Origin: Gari tellinella
Taxonomy: Eukaryota > Mollusca > Bivalvia > Cardiida > Psammobiidae
Direction: 5' to 3'
NCBI GenBank assembly: GCA_922989275.2
Contig: OV277864.1
Coordinates: 2,604,001-2,668,000 of the forward strand
Length of the DNA stretch: 64,000 nt
Made by a program: the position numbers and the translations under genes. Positions 1-11,238 of the stretch are shown piece by piece (within the stretch, counting starts at the first letter, position 1; each line of letters opens with the position of its first letter). Under the pieces are notes generated by a model, which saw only the letters and a list, made by a program, of their open reading frames with translations, was not told where the DNA came from and did no database searches.

Positions 1-138
1 TGATCATCCACAACATGCATATCTGATGGAGAAGACGTAATGTTTGTCCGTTTCCGTTTTAATGCAAACAAACATAAACGCATTGTAATAAATTACAGAA
101 AATGTCACATTTTAGAAATCGTCGCCTTATTCTTATAA

Positions 139-860
139 TGAGCTATCTACATTTTTACAGTTTAGAGAAAAACGCCTTCCAACATTCAAAGTGTGTTATA
201 TCATAAATTCTTCGTCTTTTTGTTTAAATTAAAAAAAATATGTAAGACCTTGCACATTTCTATAACCAAACACAATAACAGCCTCATTCATCTAATAGTT
301 TTTTCATAATTTAAATTTTAATTTTGGAGATAGCTCAAAATTCAAAAAATATTTTATTTTTTGTCAGTATTATACTGAGCTATCTGAAAATATCTGGAAA
401 TAGAGTCTTATCAAGTAAAAATCTGTATGCTCTGATCACATTTACGGTTATGCCTGTATTCTTCATTTATTATACCTGACATGTTGTGACACTGAAGCTG
501 TGGATCAACTTTTTAGTTTGGAGATAGCTCAGTGTAATATTACAAATATGTATCCCATATGGAGATACCGCAAAATGTTATTGTAAACATAACTGTCACG
601 TGCTTAATGCCTGAAACGTGATTGGGTAATACTTCTAAGGATTATAAATTAAGTATTATAGTGCTGCAACTCCAGGACATAGCTTAGTATAACACACAAA
701 AGTGTCTACGAAACATGGAGATAGCGCAAGGTGTGAGGCGGTAACTCTATAATTAGACCCCCAATCAATAAAATACAAACACCAGGAGATAGATCTCTGT
801 GAGACGAATCCAGTGATATAAATATCTCATTTTTGGCAAAAATGTAGATAGAGCACTATA
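139..860. repeat. scattered GGAGATAGCTCA motif, about eight copies on both strands
   Basis: GGAGATAGCTCA or a close variant occurs at 326-337, 520-531, 561-572 (ATACCGCA ending), 717-728 (GCGCA ending), 784-795 (GATCT ending) and 844-855, and in reverse complement at 139-150 and 376-385. Spacing is irregular, so it is not a simple tandem array. Surrounding sequence is AT-rich with no coding potential. Confidence 0.6.
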
Positions 861-908
861 AGACTAAGGCGACGAAATGTTTACGATTCATTTGAATCAA
901 ACAGTTAT

Positions 909-1061
909 CCGGCCTCTGTTCAGGCTCCACACTGTTTGCAATGGAAAAATAGTTTTAGCGTAAACGCATTTATTGTGAAAGAACTACATCTTCTCCGCAA
1001 GACGTATTTCTTTCCCAGTAAACGCGTTTTGCTATGTAGCAAACAGTTGGACGCCAGATCA
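909..1061. mobile_element. family A MITE fragments, right part then left part
   Basis: 909-997 matches the hairpin right arm and outer end of a reverse-oriented copy (CAGGCTCC, CTGTTTGCAATGG, TAAACGCATTTATTG). It is followed directly by a left-type piece at 999-1061 (AAGACGTATTTCTTTCCC, AAACGCG, AGCAAACAGTTGGA). Two broken copies joined. Confidence 0.6.
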
Positions 1062-1244
1062 AATAAAATTCATCCAGTTATTGAATGCGTTTATCTGGTT
1101 GGTACATCCAATGAAGACACATTTCTTTATCATTATAAAACTTTAATCAACTTACTGACAAGTTTGGACATTCCTATGTCAATCATCAAATAATTCAAAC
1201 TTTCGTTGTATTAAGACAATTCTGTACAATATTTCCCTGTTTAG

Positions 1245-1300
1245 CAGTGACTGCCATGACGTCATCAATTTCAACAAAAATATTTCTCAAATTTAAACTT
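1245..1300 (+). mobile_element. family E MITE fragment
   Basis: Contains GACTGCCATGACGTCATCAA and ATTTCTCAAATTTAAA, the left flank of family E; the hairpin and right half are absent. The following 1301-1765 shows nothing I recognise. Confidence 0.5.
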
Positions 1301-1765
1301 AAGGGTTTTTGTCTAAAGAATTATTTATTGTAAGAATGTCAGTCAGTTTTGATCCTTACCAGACGCCGTGTAACATCTTGTCATGATCCAAACTATTTGC
1401 AAATAACATTTGCACTCAGGGATATGCAGTGAATGGGTTATTAAAGTAAATACATACAGAATATAAGTTGGAGTAGAACTAACGACCAGGGCAGGCTGTG
1501 GTAAACAGGTTTTAATTTCGACCAAATTAAATGCATGTATAACATGTAAATAATGTACATACGGATTGCTGCTTAGCCCTTGAATGCTACTACACGTATT
1601 TTACAAACGAACAACTAGTATTTTACTTTTGACCTTTAACTCTTTCAACACTAAGTAACTTGTGTTGGTTATTAGTTAACGGTGAGGATCTTTTTAATTA
1701 CTGAAACATGAATCAGTCTATTTGGAAGTATGGGTATTTTAATAAATACGAGACTGAATTAGAAA

Positions 1766-1830
1766 ACAAGTGCAGACTCTGATGAGAGGGCTCCTATAGG
1801 AGCCCTCTAATTAGGGTGTACACTGTTTGC
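1766..1830. repeat. type H solo hairpin
   Basis: Left arm AGTGCAGACTCTGAT, apex GAGGGCTCCTATAGGAGCCC, right arm ending CACTGTTTGC. No outer inverted ends are visible. Confidence 0.75.
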
Positions 1831-2124
1831 AAATATAACGAACTTTTTTTAACAGGTCCATGGTATTAAGATAGTTAATGTTGATATTCAGGGGGTACCT
1901 CAGAGCTTTTACTGTGTCTGTAAGACACGCCTAGCTGTTGGAACCGGTTATGCGAAAAGTTAGTATGTTCATTAACAGGTAATTATTTGAAGAGTTAAAG
2001 CATACATGTATCAACACCCTAACAAATGCTATGATGTTTACATGTGAAATCTTTCTGTAAATTATAAGGTTGTAAATGAAAAATGTAGAATGAAATAGAC
2101 GGACAAGATGTGTAAAGCATATAT

Positions 2125-2438
2125 GGACGGACGGACGGACGGAAAAATAGACGGACGTTCGTACGGGAGGATACTTATGTGGCTATTTTCTATTGTTTTC
2201 CTTTGCGTGGTTAGCCACACAACAGACAATTTATGTGTGCTCTAACTTGAAATATAATGATCTGGAGGCTAACCTTACCCCTAACCCTATGTCCCACAAC
2301 TGGCCAGGTTAATGTCACAAGAAATGGCCAGGTTAATGTCACAAGAGACGGTCAGGTTAATGTTTTTTCACTTCTGGGGCTAAGAATTTTAGCCACGTAA
2401 GTACCCTCTCGTAAGCACGGACGAACGGACGGGCGGAC
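2125..2438. mobile_element. foldback element with ACGG ends and internal tandem repeat
   Basis: Left arm starts with (GGAC)n, then GTTCGTACGGGAGG and ATACTTATGTGGCTA. The right arm is its imperfect reverse complement (TTAGCCACGTAAGTACC, CTCGTAAGCACGGACG, GGACGGGCGGAC). The (GGAC)n microsatellite forms both tips. Confidence 0.65.
2302..2362 (+). repeat. 24-bp tandem repeat, 2.5 copies
   Basis: Units start at 2302, 2326 and 2350, beginning GGCCAGGTTAATGTCACAAG (third unit GGTCAGG, partial). It lies inside the foldback element. Confidence 0.85.
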
Positions 2439-2671
2439 AAGGTTACAACAACGTACCATCGACTGATCTGTGAGGGGTTATAAAGAAAAACAAAAAACTG
2501 ACAGGGTTCGCAGAAAATATAGACTAGTTCATAGAATAACAAGACATAATTACCATTTTAATGGAGAAATATTCCACAAAACGTGGTACCAGCAGAGAGT
2601 TCTCTTTATATGCTGCTGCATGTATGTACATGTAACCTACTAATGCCCGCCGTCAATAAAGGTAGACACTA

Positions 2672-2735
2672 GCAAACAGTGTAGACACTGATGAGACGCC
2701 GCGTGACGCGGCGTCTCATCAGCGTCTACATTGTT
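2672..2735. repeat. type G solo hairpin
   Basis: GCAAACAGTGTAGACACTGA, apex GACGCCGCGTGACGCGGCGTC, right arm TCAGCGTCTACATTGTTG; nearly perfect palindrome, TGATGAG replacing the usual TGATCAG in both arms. Confidence 0.8.
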
Positions 2736-2797
2736 GTTTAATATGATATGTTTTTCTCTATGGACAAAGAGTGCAGTTTCTTTAGACGACCCTTGTA

Positions 2798-3047
2798 TAC
2801 AGTGGAGAAAACGTTATTCTTTCCCAATAAACGCGTTTACGCTAAAACTATTAATTGCAGTGCAAACAGTTTGGAGCCAGATCAGACGCCGGGTAACCCG
2901 GCGTCTGATCAGGCTCTAAACTGTTTGTTACAATTATAAACATGAATTATCAGAATTGTTCAAAAGTTGTACTTTTCTACGTTTTAGTGTTTTGCGTTTG
3001 CGTACGTTTGCGTTTAGACGGGAAAGAATAACGTTTTCTCCACTGTA
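2798..3047 (+). mobile_element. family A MITE, complete (250 bp)
   Basis: Ends TACAGTGGAGAAAACGTTAT and its reverse complement; left inner flank CCCAATAAACGCGTTTACG, central hairpin 2865-2933, right inner flank GCGTTTGCG. TA flanks both CAGTGG ends, as expected for a Tc1/mariner target. This copy defines the + orientation used for the other family A entries. Confidence 0.9.
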
Positions 3048-3233
3048 TCTAAAATGATATCTTCCTGCAAGCACATGTGAAGAGTGCATTACTCCGTGCC
3101 AGTCCGGGGGCACATGTATTTGCAATTGTTTTTGTATCCTGGCAATAAATTAATAGGATCGCGTTATGGCTTACAGAGAGCTTTTTCCTCGTCAAATATC
3201 TCATAATATTTTAAACAGCTTGACACTAATCTT

Positions 3234-3430
3234 AACGCTTTACTTCATAACCGGTTCTAGTTTTGAAGACGGATGACTCCTTAAAGCAGGTTGAAAGTTG
3301 AACAGAATTAAACTAAAGCATTCCGCTTTACCTTCAATTTGTCTTTAAGTAACCAACTGCTAGAACATAGAAATGTTTATTATGGTACGTAATCATAACT
3401 AGATAAAGTGGAATTTTTTGTTTCAATAAA
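3234..3430 (+). mobile_element. family D MITE, diverged
   Basis: TTAACGCTTTACTTCATAAC, then GGTTCTAGTTTTG, CTTAAAGCAGGTTGAAAG and a degraded right arm (CTTTACCTTCAATTTGTCTT). Right outer end not clear. Confidence 0.6.
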
Positions 3431-3526
3431 TTAACGACGTAAAGATGCGTTTCTTTGCTGTTTAATTGCTTTATATCTGGTATTAGGGAAAAGAGGAGAC
3501 TATACCGGATGAAACATTTATACCTG

Positions 3527-3876
3527 TACAGTGCTCACTCTCTTCAACAACACACAGCAGGTGACAACGAGTGTATTTGCTGTTCGGATGGTGTTGTTAT
3601 AGGGAGTGACACTGACTTACAAATGTACATTCGTAAACAGCTTGAATCCAGATTAGAAGCGGCGTCTGCTCTGGATTCAAGCTGTTTGTCACTCGTCATT
3701 GTGTTTTTGTTTTTCTGTCTAAATGGCCATTGCGTAACTGTGAGAAAAGCAGCAGACGACAATTTCAAGCAGACGATATTCAGGCAGTGAAAGTATTCGA
3801 TATACTTGTCATATTGGTGGAACAACGGCAAGCGTTGTTGTTAGGGGGTCGTTGTTGAAAGGGCCCAGCAATGTTG
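3527..3876 (+). mobile_element. family B MITE
   Basis: TACAGTGCTCACTCTCTTCA at the left; hairpin AACAGCTTGAATCCAGAT with right arm GGATTCAAGCTGTTTGTCAC; GCAGACGACAATTT, CAAGCAGACGATAT and a GGGTCGTTGTTG-type right end. Central apex partly lost. Confidence 0.75.
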
Positions 3877-3924
3877 TCTGTGAACTTTGGAACAACGTTA
3901 GTCCAATAAAGAATCCTGTTCTAA

Positions 3925-3942
3925 CCCCCCCCCCCCCCCCCC
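3925..3942 (+). repeat. poly-C tract, 18 C
   Basis: An uninterrupted run of C directly after a family B copy; exact length is likely variable or assembly-sensitive. Confidence 0.9.
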
Positions 3943-5401
3943 GAATACATTATCATACGATGAGTATCTAGACATCCAAACTGTTTGCCATTCAGATTGC
4001 CTTCTCAACAAACCTATAATTTGCAACATTTAATTACACTACGTTTGGGTTTAGTTTCGTATTAAAGCTTGACTGAATACATGTACGCATTTTGCTGTAA
4101 TTATTGCGATATGAGTTTAGTCTATCTACCTATTAGAAAATAGAGAACATACTCCACTTGTCAATGGTGTACGCCAGATGAGTTACGGGAGTAAAAGATT
4201 AACATGTTTCTTGGCACGTACACACTTAGTAAGACTATCTCTGGCATGTGTGTGTATGTTATAAACCACAGAGGGCATTATGTTTAGTATGTCCACTTTG
4301 TGCAATTTGTTCATAAGAGTGTTATTAGGAACCAGTTTAGCATTAGCCATGCTACGAAATCGCTGAACATACTACATGTATTTTATGTTCTAGGTGCCTG
4401 TTCTTTCACAAAATATATTATATCAAGCAACAAAAAGTACAGTCAAATATATGAATTATGACCACTAAAACAAACGCTAATTGATTGCATATACTACACG
4501 TGACATCTTTAAGCAATGAGAGTTCTGTTTTACCCTCAACCTGTTTTAATCAGTCACTTGTCGTAAACATAAGATATATCTTCTGTTTTATCCCATGGGA
4601 TCTGTTGTTACACTAGAGATGTTATTATTACCAGTCTAACGACACAATACAACAAAATGTAAAACATGATAGCTTTTACAAGTTATTACTATTGTATCCG
4701 TCACTGTACATACCGTTTATTTCTTGATCAAACATTGAGTAACGTCATTCGACGTTTCATTGTTTGAACTGCCTTTACTGTGAAATGTGTTAATAAAAGA
4801 CGGCAATTGTTTAAGGTATTATTCTTGTCATAAAGTCAAGTATATAAATCTGGCATATCTGGGAACTTGTCACATCAAAGTTAGCACCAACTGTTCTTAG
4901 ACATGCTTTGTGACGAATGGTTCCAATTGCATATGAACTGAGCCTACCATTCACTAAATAGATGTTTTGAAGATAAGTGAGAATTTAATTCAGAACAACA
5001 GTAACACAGCAAATGTTTCACAGGATAATTTTCCATTACATTGACGTTAAACTGTAATAAGTCTTCAAGATGAACAATTGATTTTGTTTAAAACTGCAAA
5101 ATAACACAATATTGACTGTTTCGCATGCAACCATAGAATATCAAACTAGACATGGACTGGATAGAGAATAAAACATTATGTCAAACTTCGTTCAGCAACT
5201 ATTTGGTTAAGATAAAGGCTATCAATGGGGTTTCTGAATACACAAAAGCTGCATAGTCCGGAAAGTAAGGCATATTGTCGAAAAGGATCTAAACCGTTCT
5301 GCTTACGAGAATCCTCTAAATCATTTGTCGCTCGCAATACTACTTAAAGTTCAATGTTTTGAAAGTATTACTAAGGAAATATTGGTACGAGTGCCAACAT
5401 A
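3943..5401. other. mostly unrecognised AT-rich sequence
   Basis: No coding signal. The only repeat trace is a reversed family D right-arm piece at about 4519-4562 (ACCCTCAACCTGTTTTAATC, AGTCACTTGTC). Confidence 0.5.
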
Positions 5402-5465
5402 GTTTGTATTCTCATCAGACGCACTATACTGCGTTGTCTGATCGGGATCCAAATTGTTTGTAAAG
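5402..5465. repeat. degenerate type 1 hairpin
   Basis: Right arm TCTGATCGGGATCCAAATTG is clear and TCATCAGACGC remains of the left arm; flanks do not match a MITE family. Confidence 0.5.
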
Positions 5466-5607
5466 TCGACTGCAGTCGCCTAAAATGTTGAAATACAGAA
5501 TACATTGAACTAGAAAGTGCCTATGAGCGACTGAATTGAACAGCAATCATGTGTAAGGGTTTTTTCCCTATTGAATGTTTGTGAGGCAAAGATGTGACTA
5601 TAGAACA

Positions 5608-5800
5608 TACAGTGGAGAAAATGTTATTTTCCTCAATAAACGCGTTTACGCTAAACTATTATTTCCATTGCAAACAGTTTGAAGCTAGATCAGACGCCGG
5701 GTAACCCGGCGTCTGATCAGGCTCCAAACTGTTTGCAACTCGTATAAAAATGAATGATCAGATTTGTCAAAAAGGTTTTATTTTGCCCACTGTGCCAGAT
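5608..5800 (+). mobile_element. family A MITE, right end degraded
   Basis: Left end TACAGTGGAGAAAATG, AATAAACGCGTTTACG and a full hairpin at about 5661-5733. The right flank decays after TGTCAAAAAGG and no good right terminal repeat remains. Confidence 0.75.
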
Positions 5801-6001
5801 TGTTTGACACTTGGTTTTAGTTTATACAATGGCCAGTCCCTGTATGAAATGTTAACCAATTGATCTTTGAAGCACAAATACTACTATCACCTGATTAAAG
5901 GTTTTCTTTAGGAAACCTCAGGTGTGGGTCCATACTGTTTGCATACATGTAGGTCAAGCGTATTCTTCACAAGTTCACAGTTTGTAAAATACGAATACTC
6001 G

Positions 6002-6251
6002 TACAGTGGAGAAAACGTTATTCATTCCCGTTTAAGCGCTAACGAAACGCAAACGCATCGCAATAAAACGTAGAAAAAGACAACATTGTGACAATTCTGA
6101 CTATTTATTTTAATCTGAAAGGCAAACAGTTTGGAGCCTGATCAGACGCCGGTATACCGGCGCCTAATCTGGCTCCAAACTGTTTGCAATAGAAATAATA
6201 GTTCAAGCGTAAACGCGATAACTGGGAAAGAATAACGTTTTCTCCACTGTA
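6002..6251 (-). mobile_element. family A MITE, complete
   Basis: Both terminal repeats intact (TACAGTGGAGAAAACG ... CTCCACTGTA), 250 bp. Hairpin right arm reads GCGCCTAATC, a small departure from GCGTCTGATC. Confidence 0.88.
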
Positions 6252-6457
6252 TATGAGTCTCTAGGAGATACCGTGTTAAATACATGTAGATATAAAGAAC
6301 AGAATAAAGCATATGCAAAGAGAAAGAAGAAAACGAGTTTATTGTTGAAATAAAATGTGTGGTTATCCAGTATTTGTTTCTTTATTTGAAACAAATTCAT
6401 GTCTCCTTCCTTCACAATGGCATTTTGGACTTCTGACAAGACCATGTCTGCTTTTCC

Positions 6458-6701
6458 TACAGAGGGGATGTTATTTTGTCCTGTTTAAACGCAAACATAA
6501 CGCAAATAAAATTACAATAAAACGTAGGAAAGGTCAACTCGTTGACAATTCCATCTAGTTTATTCTGAGTGACAAACAGTTTGAATCATGATCAGACGCC
6601 GGGGTACCCGGCGTCTGATCTTGATCCATCTGGTTGCACATAAAATAATAGTTTAAGCGTAAACTCTTGTTTTGGGAACGAATAATGTCTTATCCGCTGT
6701 A
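6458..6701 (-). mobile_element. family A MITE, diverged
   Basis: Left end TACAGAGGGGATGTTATT, hairpin apex GACGCCGGGGTACCCGGCGT, right end TTATCCGCTGTA. Arms AATCATGATC and GATCTTGAT show that both arms drifted. Confidence 0.8.
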
Positions 6702-7318
6702 CAAATTGAAAACTACGAAACCTAGCTAAACCAACACACATATTGAAACGCTTCAATGAATACCTGTCAAAAGAGCCGCACATATGATGGATAGGGTCTT
6801 CATTGAAAGTTTCTATGCAATAGATAAAGTTAGTAGGAATTACAGTTAATCCTTTCTATCACGACCAGTAATAATATAGGTGGTTGCTTAAAGCAAGATT
6901 TAGGTTGAGCAGAAATCTGAAATAGGAGTTAGTTTTTTTTGTGGGTGTTTGGAGGGCATATCCTACTTTAAGTTGTCACCTGTCTTAAATACCGTTCTGT
7001 AGACTCGTTGTCGATGGTTGTAATAGAGACAGAGTGTGCTATATGCGATCAGTTTATTTTACAATAAATCTTGTATTCAAAGCTACAACACCATATTGTA
7101 TTCACTATGGCCACTTAATAGGGTGCTCGTGATTGGTTTGCAAACTGGTGACTGTTTCAAATTGACCAAAATAAATCGGACAGCTCTTTGAATGACTGTG
7201 TGCTTTATTGGCCTTTTGCTTTTATCTGCCAGCTGTATCTAACTCCCTAATTGAGTATTGTTGTCGCTATGGCGAAGAAATATCAAATATAGTCGATTCA
7301 CAATAACTCTAAGTCGCT
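6702..7318. other. no confident feature
   Basis: A weak family D arm trace (GCTTAAAGCAAGATTTAGG) occurs near 6889; otherwise nothing recognised. Confidence 0.4.
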
Positions 7319-7569
7319 TAACCCTTTACCTCATAGCCTGTTTCTAGTTTTGGTGACAGGTGACCACTTAAAGTAGGTTGAAAGGAAAGCAGAATGTGCC
7401 TTAAGGCACATTCTGCTTTACTTTCAGCCTGCTTTAAGCTAAAATCTGCTAGGCTATATAAAATATTTGTAAAGGTAATTGTTCATTAGGGTATAAACTG
7501 GAACTATTTTCTTCAGCGTAGGAATAAATTAAATACGCTAAAAGTCGCTTCTATGGGGGAAAGGGTTAA
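7319..7569 (+). mobile_element. family D MITE, complete
   Basis: TTAACCCTTTACCTCATAGC to GGGGAAAGGGTTAA. Type 2 hairpin with arms CTTAAAGTAGGTTGAAAG / CTTTCAGCCTGCTTTAAG around the apex GTGCCTTAAGGCAC. The TTAA-CCC ends resemble piggyBac-type MITEs. Confidence 0.87.
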
Positions 7570-7715
7570 GTCGAATGTACCCGAATTTCAAAGTTAAATG
7601 GGGTTTGGTTACCTTTTAAATGTGTCACACATGGGCGCGTTTCATTAAATTTCGTACGACAAAAACGGTCGTAAGTCATAATAACTTTAAAATACATATA
7701 CTTTCTGATCTCTCT

Positions 7716-7857
7716 ATCTTATCCTGTCTTGTGACATCTCTTTGGAATCGTCGTACAAAGTTTTATAATAACTGAGACCTTTATCATCTGACTTACTACA
7801 CATTTCTCTATCTGTCCAAGACTATTCCAAAGAGATGTCGCAATACAAGATTAGATG
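7716..7857. repeat. imperfect inverted repeat
   Basis: GACATCTCTTTGGAAT in the left arm (7716-7748) and its reverse complement ATTCCAAAGAGATGTC in the right arm (7823-7857), about 33-bp arms with a 74-bp spacer. Does not match families A-H. Confidence 0.65.
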
Positions 7858-8163
7858 CTTGACACTCGTATCGACATTTCTTGAGTCATACTACATTGAA
7901 TCTTACTTTGAAACGATATTGCAAACAAGAATATTGAAGCAAACGACAGTAAAGCGGCGACGGGATACAACTCAGGATTAATTTGGCACCGAAAGGGTCA
8001 ATCGAGTTCAAGTTATCGATGTTTAACTGTACTTTTGTAAAAGAAAAATATTTTCATTAAGCGTTGCAATCAAATCAACCATGCTTAAGAAATAACACGA
8101 ATTTGAATAATAAAACATATATAATTATGTATTCCAATGTCAAGATAACACACATTCAGCATC

Positions 8164-8521
8164 TACAGCGCTCCCTCTCTGCAAAGACACCCAATGGGAG
8201 ACAAACATGTACGTTGTTTGAAGGGAGTCGTTATAGGCAGGGAAATTAGCTGGCATTTGCAAACAGCTTGAATCTAAATCAGACGCCGCGTAGTGCGGCG
8301 TCTGATCTGGATTCAAGCTATATGTCACTCCTCATTAAGTTGTTTCTGTCATAATGTCATTTATGTTACTTTGAGAAAATAAGCAGACGACAATTATAAG
8401 CAGACGATATTTCAGTAGTAAAGGCGTTAGACATTATTGTCATGTTTAGGGTACCGCGGCAAGGGTCGTTGTAAGGAGGGAGTCGTTGTTTCGAGGGCCT
8501 TTGTAGAGAGGAAACACTTTA
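8164..8521 (+). mobile_element. family B MITE, near complete
   Basis: TACAGCGCTCCCTCTCTGCA, GGGAGTCGTTATAGG, hairpin at about 8259-8332 with apex GCCGCGTAGTGCGGC, then GCAGACGACAATTA and a right end GTCGTTGTAAGGAGGG. Confidence 0.85.
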
Positions 8522-9306
8522 TTTTGAACTACATGTAGCTGAGATTGAACTATTTCGATATTTCTCCTGTTGGAGGTAAGATTCGAAACACAGTTCAATT
8601 TATCCAACGAAATTGAATTATTTTAATCTGTGGAAGGTCAACTTGACAAGTAATTGGGAATCTTTGAAGGTGGAATAAATGTGTATATATTTAATGTGAC
8701 ACCAAGACTGGAACTGTAATAATAGCTGATAGTTTACTTGGCTTACACAATTAAGTTGAAACTTGTTGTTTAGCAGGCTGACATGGTGTCGGCATTTGAA
8801 TTCGTTAGAAACTCATAATAGGGTAGACTAATTGTGGTTCTGTTTAAGAGCATAGTTTGTATTCATTAGGTAGTCTTGAAAATAATTATCTTGAACAAAG
8901 ATGTAAATTACAAAGCAGTCGGATAGCCTACGGAAGACCTGTGGAGAGAATGGTTAGAATAAGAATACTTTGATAGAAATGTTAGTTTATTCCTGTTACA
9001 CAGCACTTAAACAACAGCATTTTATTCCGCACAATATAAGTGTCCGTGCGTAATCTTAATACAACGTGATTAGTACACTTGTTTTTGGGTGTAAATAACA
9101 AAGAGCTTCGCTAAGCTAGGATTGGTTTGGCTATCTTGTAGGGAATGTATGTAAGTCATTTATGCCTTGTTTGTTTTTCTATTTTAAGTGAGCAATTATT
9201 TATGTTGTTAGGTATTGCAAGTTTTATCTGGTATTTCGACCGAAACCGTCAAAACAACAAGTTACAGGACTAATTGTACGCATGTATATGACATTCTCGT
9301 TAATTT
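8522..9306. other. no confident feature
   Basis: AT-rich sequence with no repeat family match, RNA gene or coding signal that I can support. Confidence 0.4.
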
Positions 9307-9555
9307 ACAGTGGAGAATCTGTTATTCTTTCCCGTTTAAACGCAAACGTACGCAAACGCAAAGCACTAAAACGTAGAAAAGAACAACTTTTTGACAATTC
9401 TGATAATTCTTGTTTATCTTGGTGGCAAACAGTTTGGAGCCTGATCAGACGCCGGGTTACCCGGCGTCTGATCTGGCTCCAAACTGTTTGCACTGCAAAT
9501 AATAGTTTTAGCGTAAACGCGTTTATTGGGATAGAATAACAGATTCTCCACTGTA
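9307..9555 (-). mobile_element. family A MITE, complete, GAATCTG subfamily
   Basis: Terminal repeat TACAGTGGAGAATCTGTTAT instead of GAAAACGTTAT. Very similar to copies at 24102, 35722 and 63777 (shared GTTTATCTTGGTGGCAAAC), suggesting recent spread. Confidence 0.92.
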
Positions 9556-9595
9556 CACATAGCTGTACATCAGTCTGACTAATGTAGCTTCCTAC

Positions 9596-9831
9596 ATGTA
9601 TAGTTTAAATACGTTATTCTTTCCCAAAAGATGCGTTTACACTAAAACTATCATTTTCGATTGCAATAAGTTTGGAAGCAGATCAGACGTCGGGTAACCC
9701 GTTGGCTGATCAAGCTCCAAACTGTTTGCCAAATAAGATAACAAATAAATAGCGAGGCATTTCAAAACTTTTCTACATTTTATTGCGATGAATTTGCGTT
9801 TCGTTTGCGTTTAAAAGTATTGTCCACTGTA
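9596..9831 (+). mobile_element. family A MITE, left end degraded
   Basis: ACGTTATTCTTTCCC is present but TACAGTGG is lost; the right end TTGTCCACTGTA is present. The apex arms no longer match (GTCGGGTAACCCGTTGG). Confidence 0.75.
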
Positions 9832-9861
9832 GCACCATAACCAATCCTTCTTAGGTTGAAA

Positions 9862-10165
9862 GTACATAGGAGATTACGTTATTCTTTCACGTATAAACGA
9901 AACTTAATGCAATTCAATATGATTAAGATAAGAAAATGACAGGTTTTGCTTTTAAATTAATGGCGATTTTTTTCTTCCTCGAGTGAAAAGCATTTTGAAG
10001 CATGGGAAGACGCCGGTGAGTCTGGCTTCCTCCTTTGCAACTCAGATAAAGATTAATCGTGATAGATTTTTGAAACTACTGTTATTTACAATAATGTACT
10101 GCATTGCGCTCGCTGACTTTAGGTTTGTTTAGACGGGAATGAATAACGTCTTCTCAATTTGATTG
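9862..10165. mobile_element. family A relic with mixed-orientation ends
   Basis: The left part looks like a reverse copy (ACGTTATTCTTTCACG, AAACGAAAC) and the right part like a forward copy (GTTTAGACGGGAATGAATAA); hairpin reduced to AGACGCCGGTGAGTCTGG. Probably a recombinant or strongly decayed copy. Confidence 0.5.
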
Positions 10166-10396
10166 TAATTTGTCGATTTTTCACGTCTATCATATATTAA
10201 CAATATTAATTTGCAGATCATATATCAGTGTAAACAAAATCATTCATGGGAATGGCTTCGTAATAATTGTAAATTTATGTACACGTGTCCGTATTTATTT
10301 TTATTCCGTGCACCTGTCACAGACAAGTCGGTTCCTTTTTCTTTTTTGAAAACAAAACCCTATTATTGCATTACATTTAGCACAACTATAACATTT

Positions 10397-10614
10397 ATTC
10401 CTTCAATGTCATGACGTCATCACTTTTTTTTTAAAACATTTGTCGTTTGCTTTTGTTTCTCAATTTTAAAGTTTATGTATTAGAACGTAAAAGATATTGA
10501 AGTGTATAAAACAGTTTGATTCTTATCAGACGCCGCGTTACGTCCAAGATACAGACTGCTAGTACATGTAAATAATTATCTTATTCGGGATAAGGCAACA
10601 GTGAAGGGGTTTAA
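10397..10614 (+). mobile_element. family E MITE, hairpin partly lost
   Basis: CATGACGTCATCAC, TTGTCGTTTGCTTTTG, AACAGTTTGATTCTTATC, AGACGCCGCGTTACG then no right arm; right end GATAAGGCAACAGTGAAGGG. Confidence 0.7.
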
Positions 10615-10880
10615 TTTTTAAGATGGGTTTCGTTCAGGTTACATGCCGTAGAATTGAAATTAAGTGCTTGTTGTTATAAAACTTTAACGTCGCTTTGGGG
10701 GATTTAACATTCAGTGTATGTATAGATTTATTTCTTGGCTGATGTTGCAATTTGCGAGAATGGTTTCCATACAATGAAATAGTGTATACGAAGTTACATG
10801 TACTTACACTTGTATGATATAAGAATTTCCCGAGGCTACTATATTTTCAACCCTCTTTACTATACGGTTGGAAGTTGTGG

Positions 10881-11112
10881 TACAGTGGGTAAGACGTTAT
10901 TCTTTCCCGTTTAAACACAAACGAAACTCAAACATACTGCAAGAAAATGACTATTTGTTGACTTTTCTGACTACTTATTTTAATATGAGTGGCAAACAGT
11001 TTGAAGCCTGATCAGATGCCGGGTCACCCGGCGTCTGATCAGGCTTCAAACTGTTTGCAAAGGAAATCACACTTTTACCGTAATGGTAAATGATAATATA
11101 TTCCCCACTCTA
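10881..11112 (-). mobile_element. family A MITE
   Basis: Left end TACAGTGGGTAAGACG; hairpin arms TTTGAAGCCTGATCAGA and TCTGATCAGGCTTCAAA pair without the usual A-A mismatch. Right end TTCCCCACTCTA. Confidence 0.82.
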
Positions 11113-11238
11113 TCTGCTGCGAACAGAGTGGATCCAACTGAGTCAGTCAACAATTAACATGGCGTACATGTATCGGCCGATTCCAAACTGTTTAAAATTG
11201 AACTAAACTCAAGAGCACTGCAATAATCTGTAGAACAT

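Noticed and set aside
9305..9493. Recurring 62-68 residue open frame beginning MQTVWSQIRRRVTRRLIRLQ
   Set aside because: It appears in every well-preserved family A MITE (for example 9305-9493, 11347-11535, 12126-12332, 35721-35909) because both hairpin arms happen to be open in that frame; no start context, splice or family evidence, and it vanishes as copies decay.
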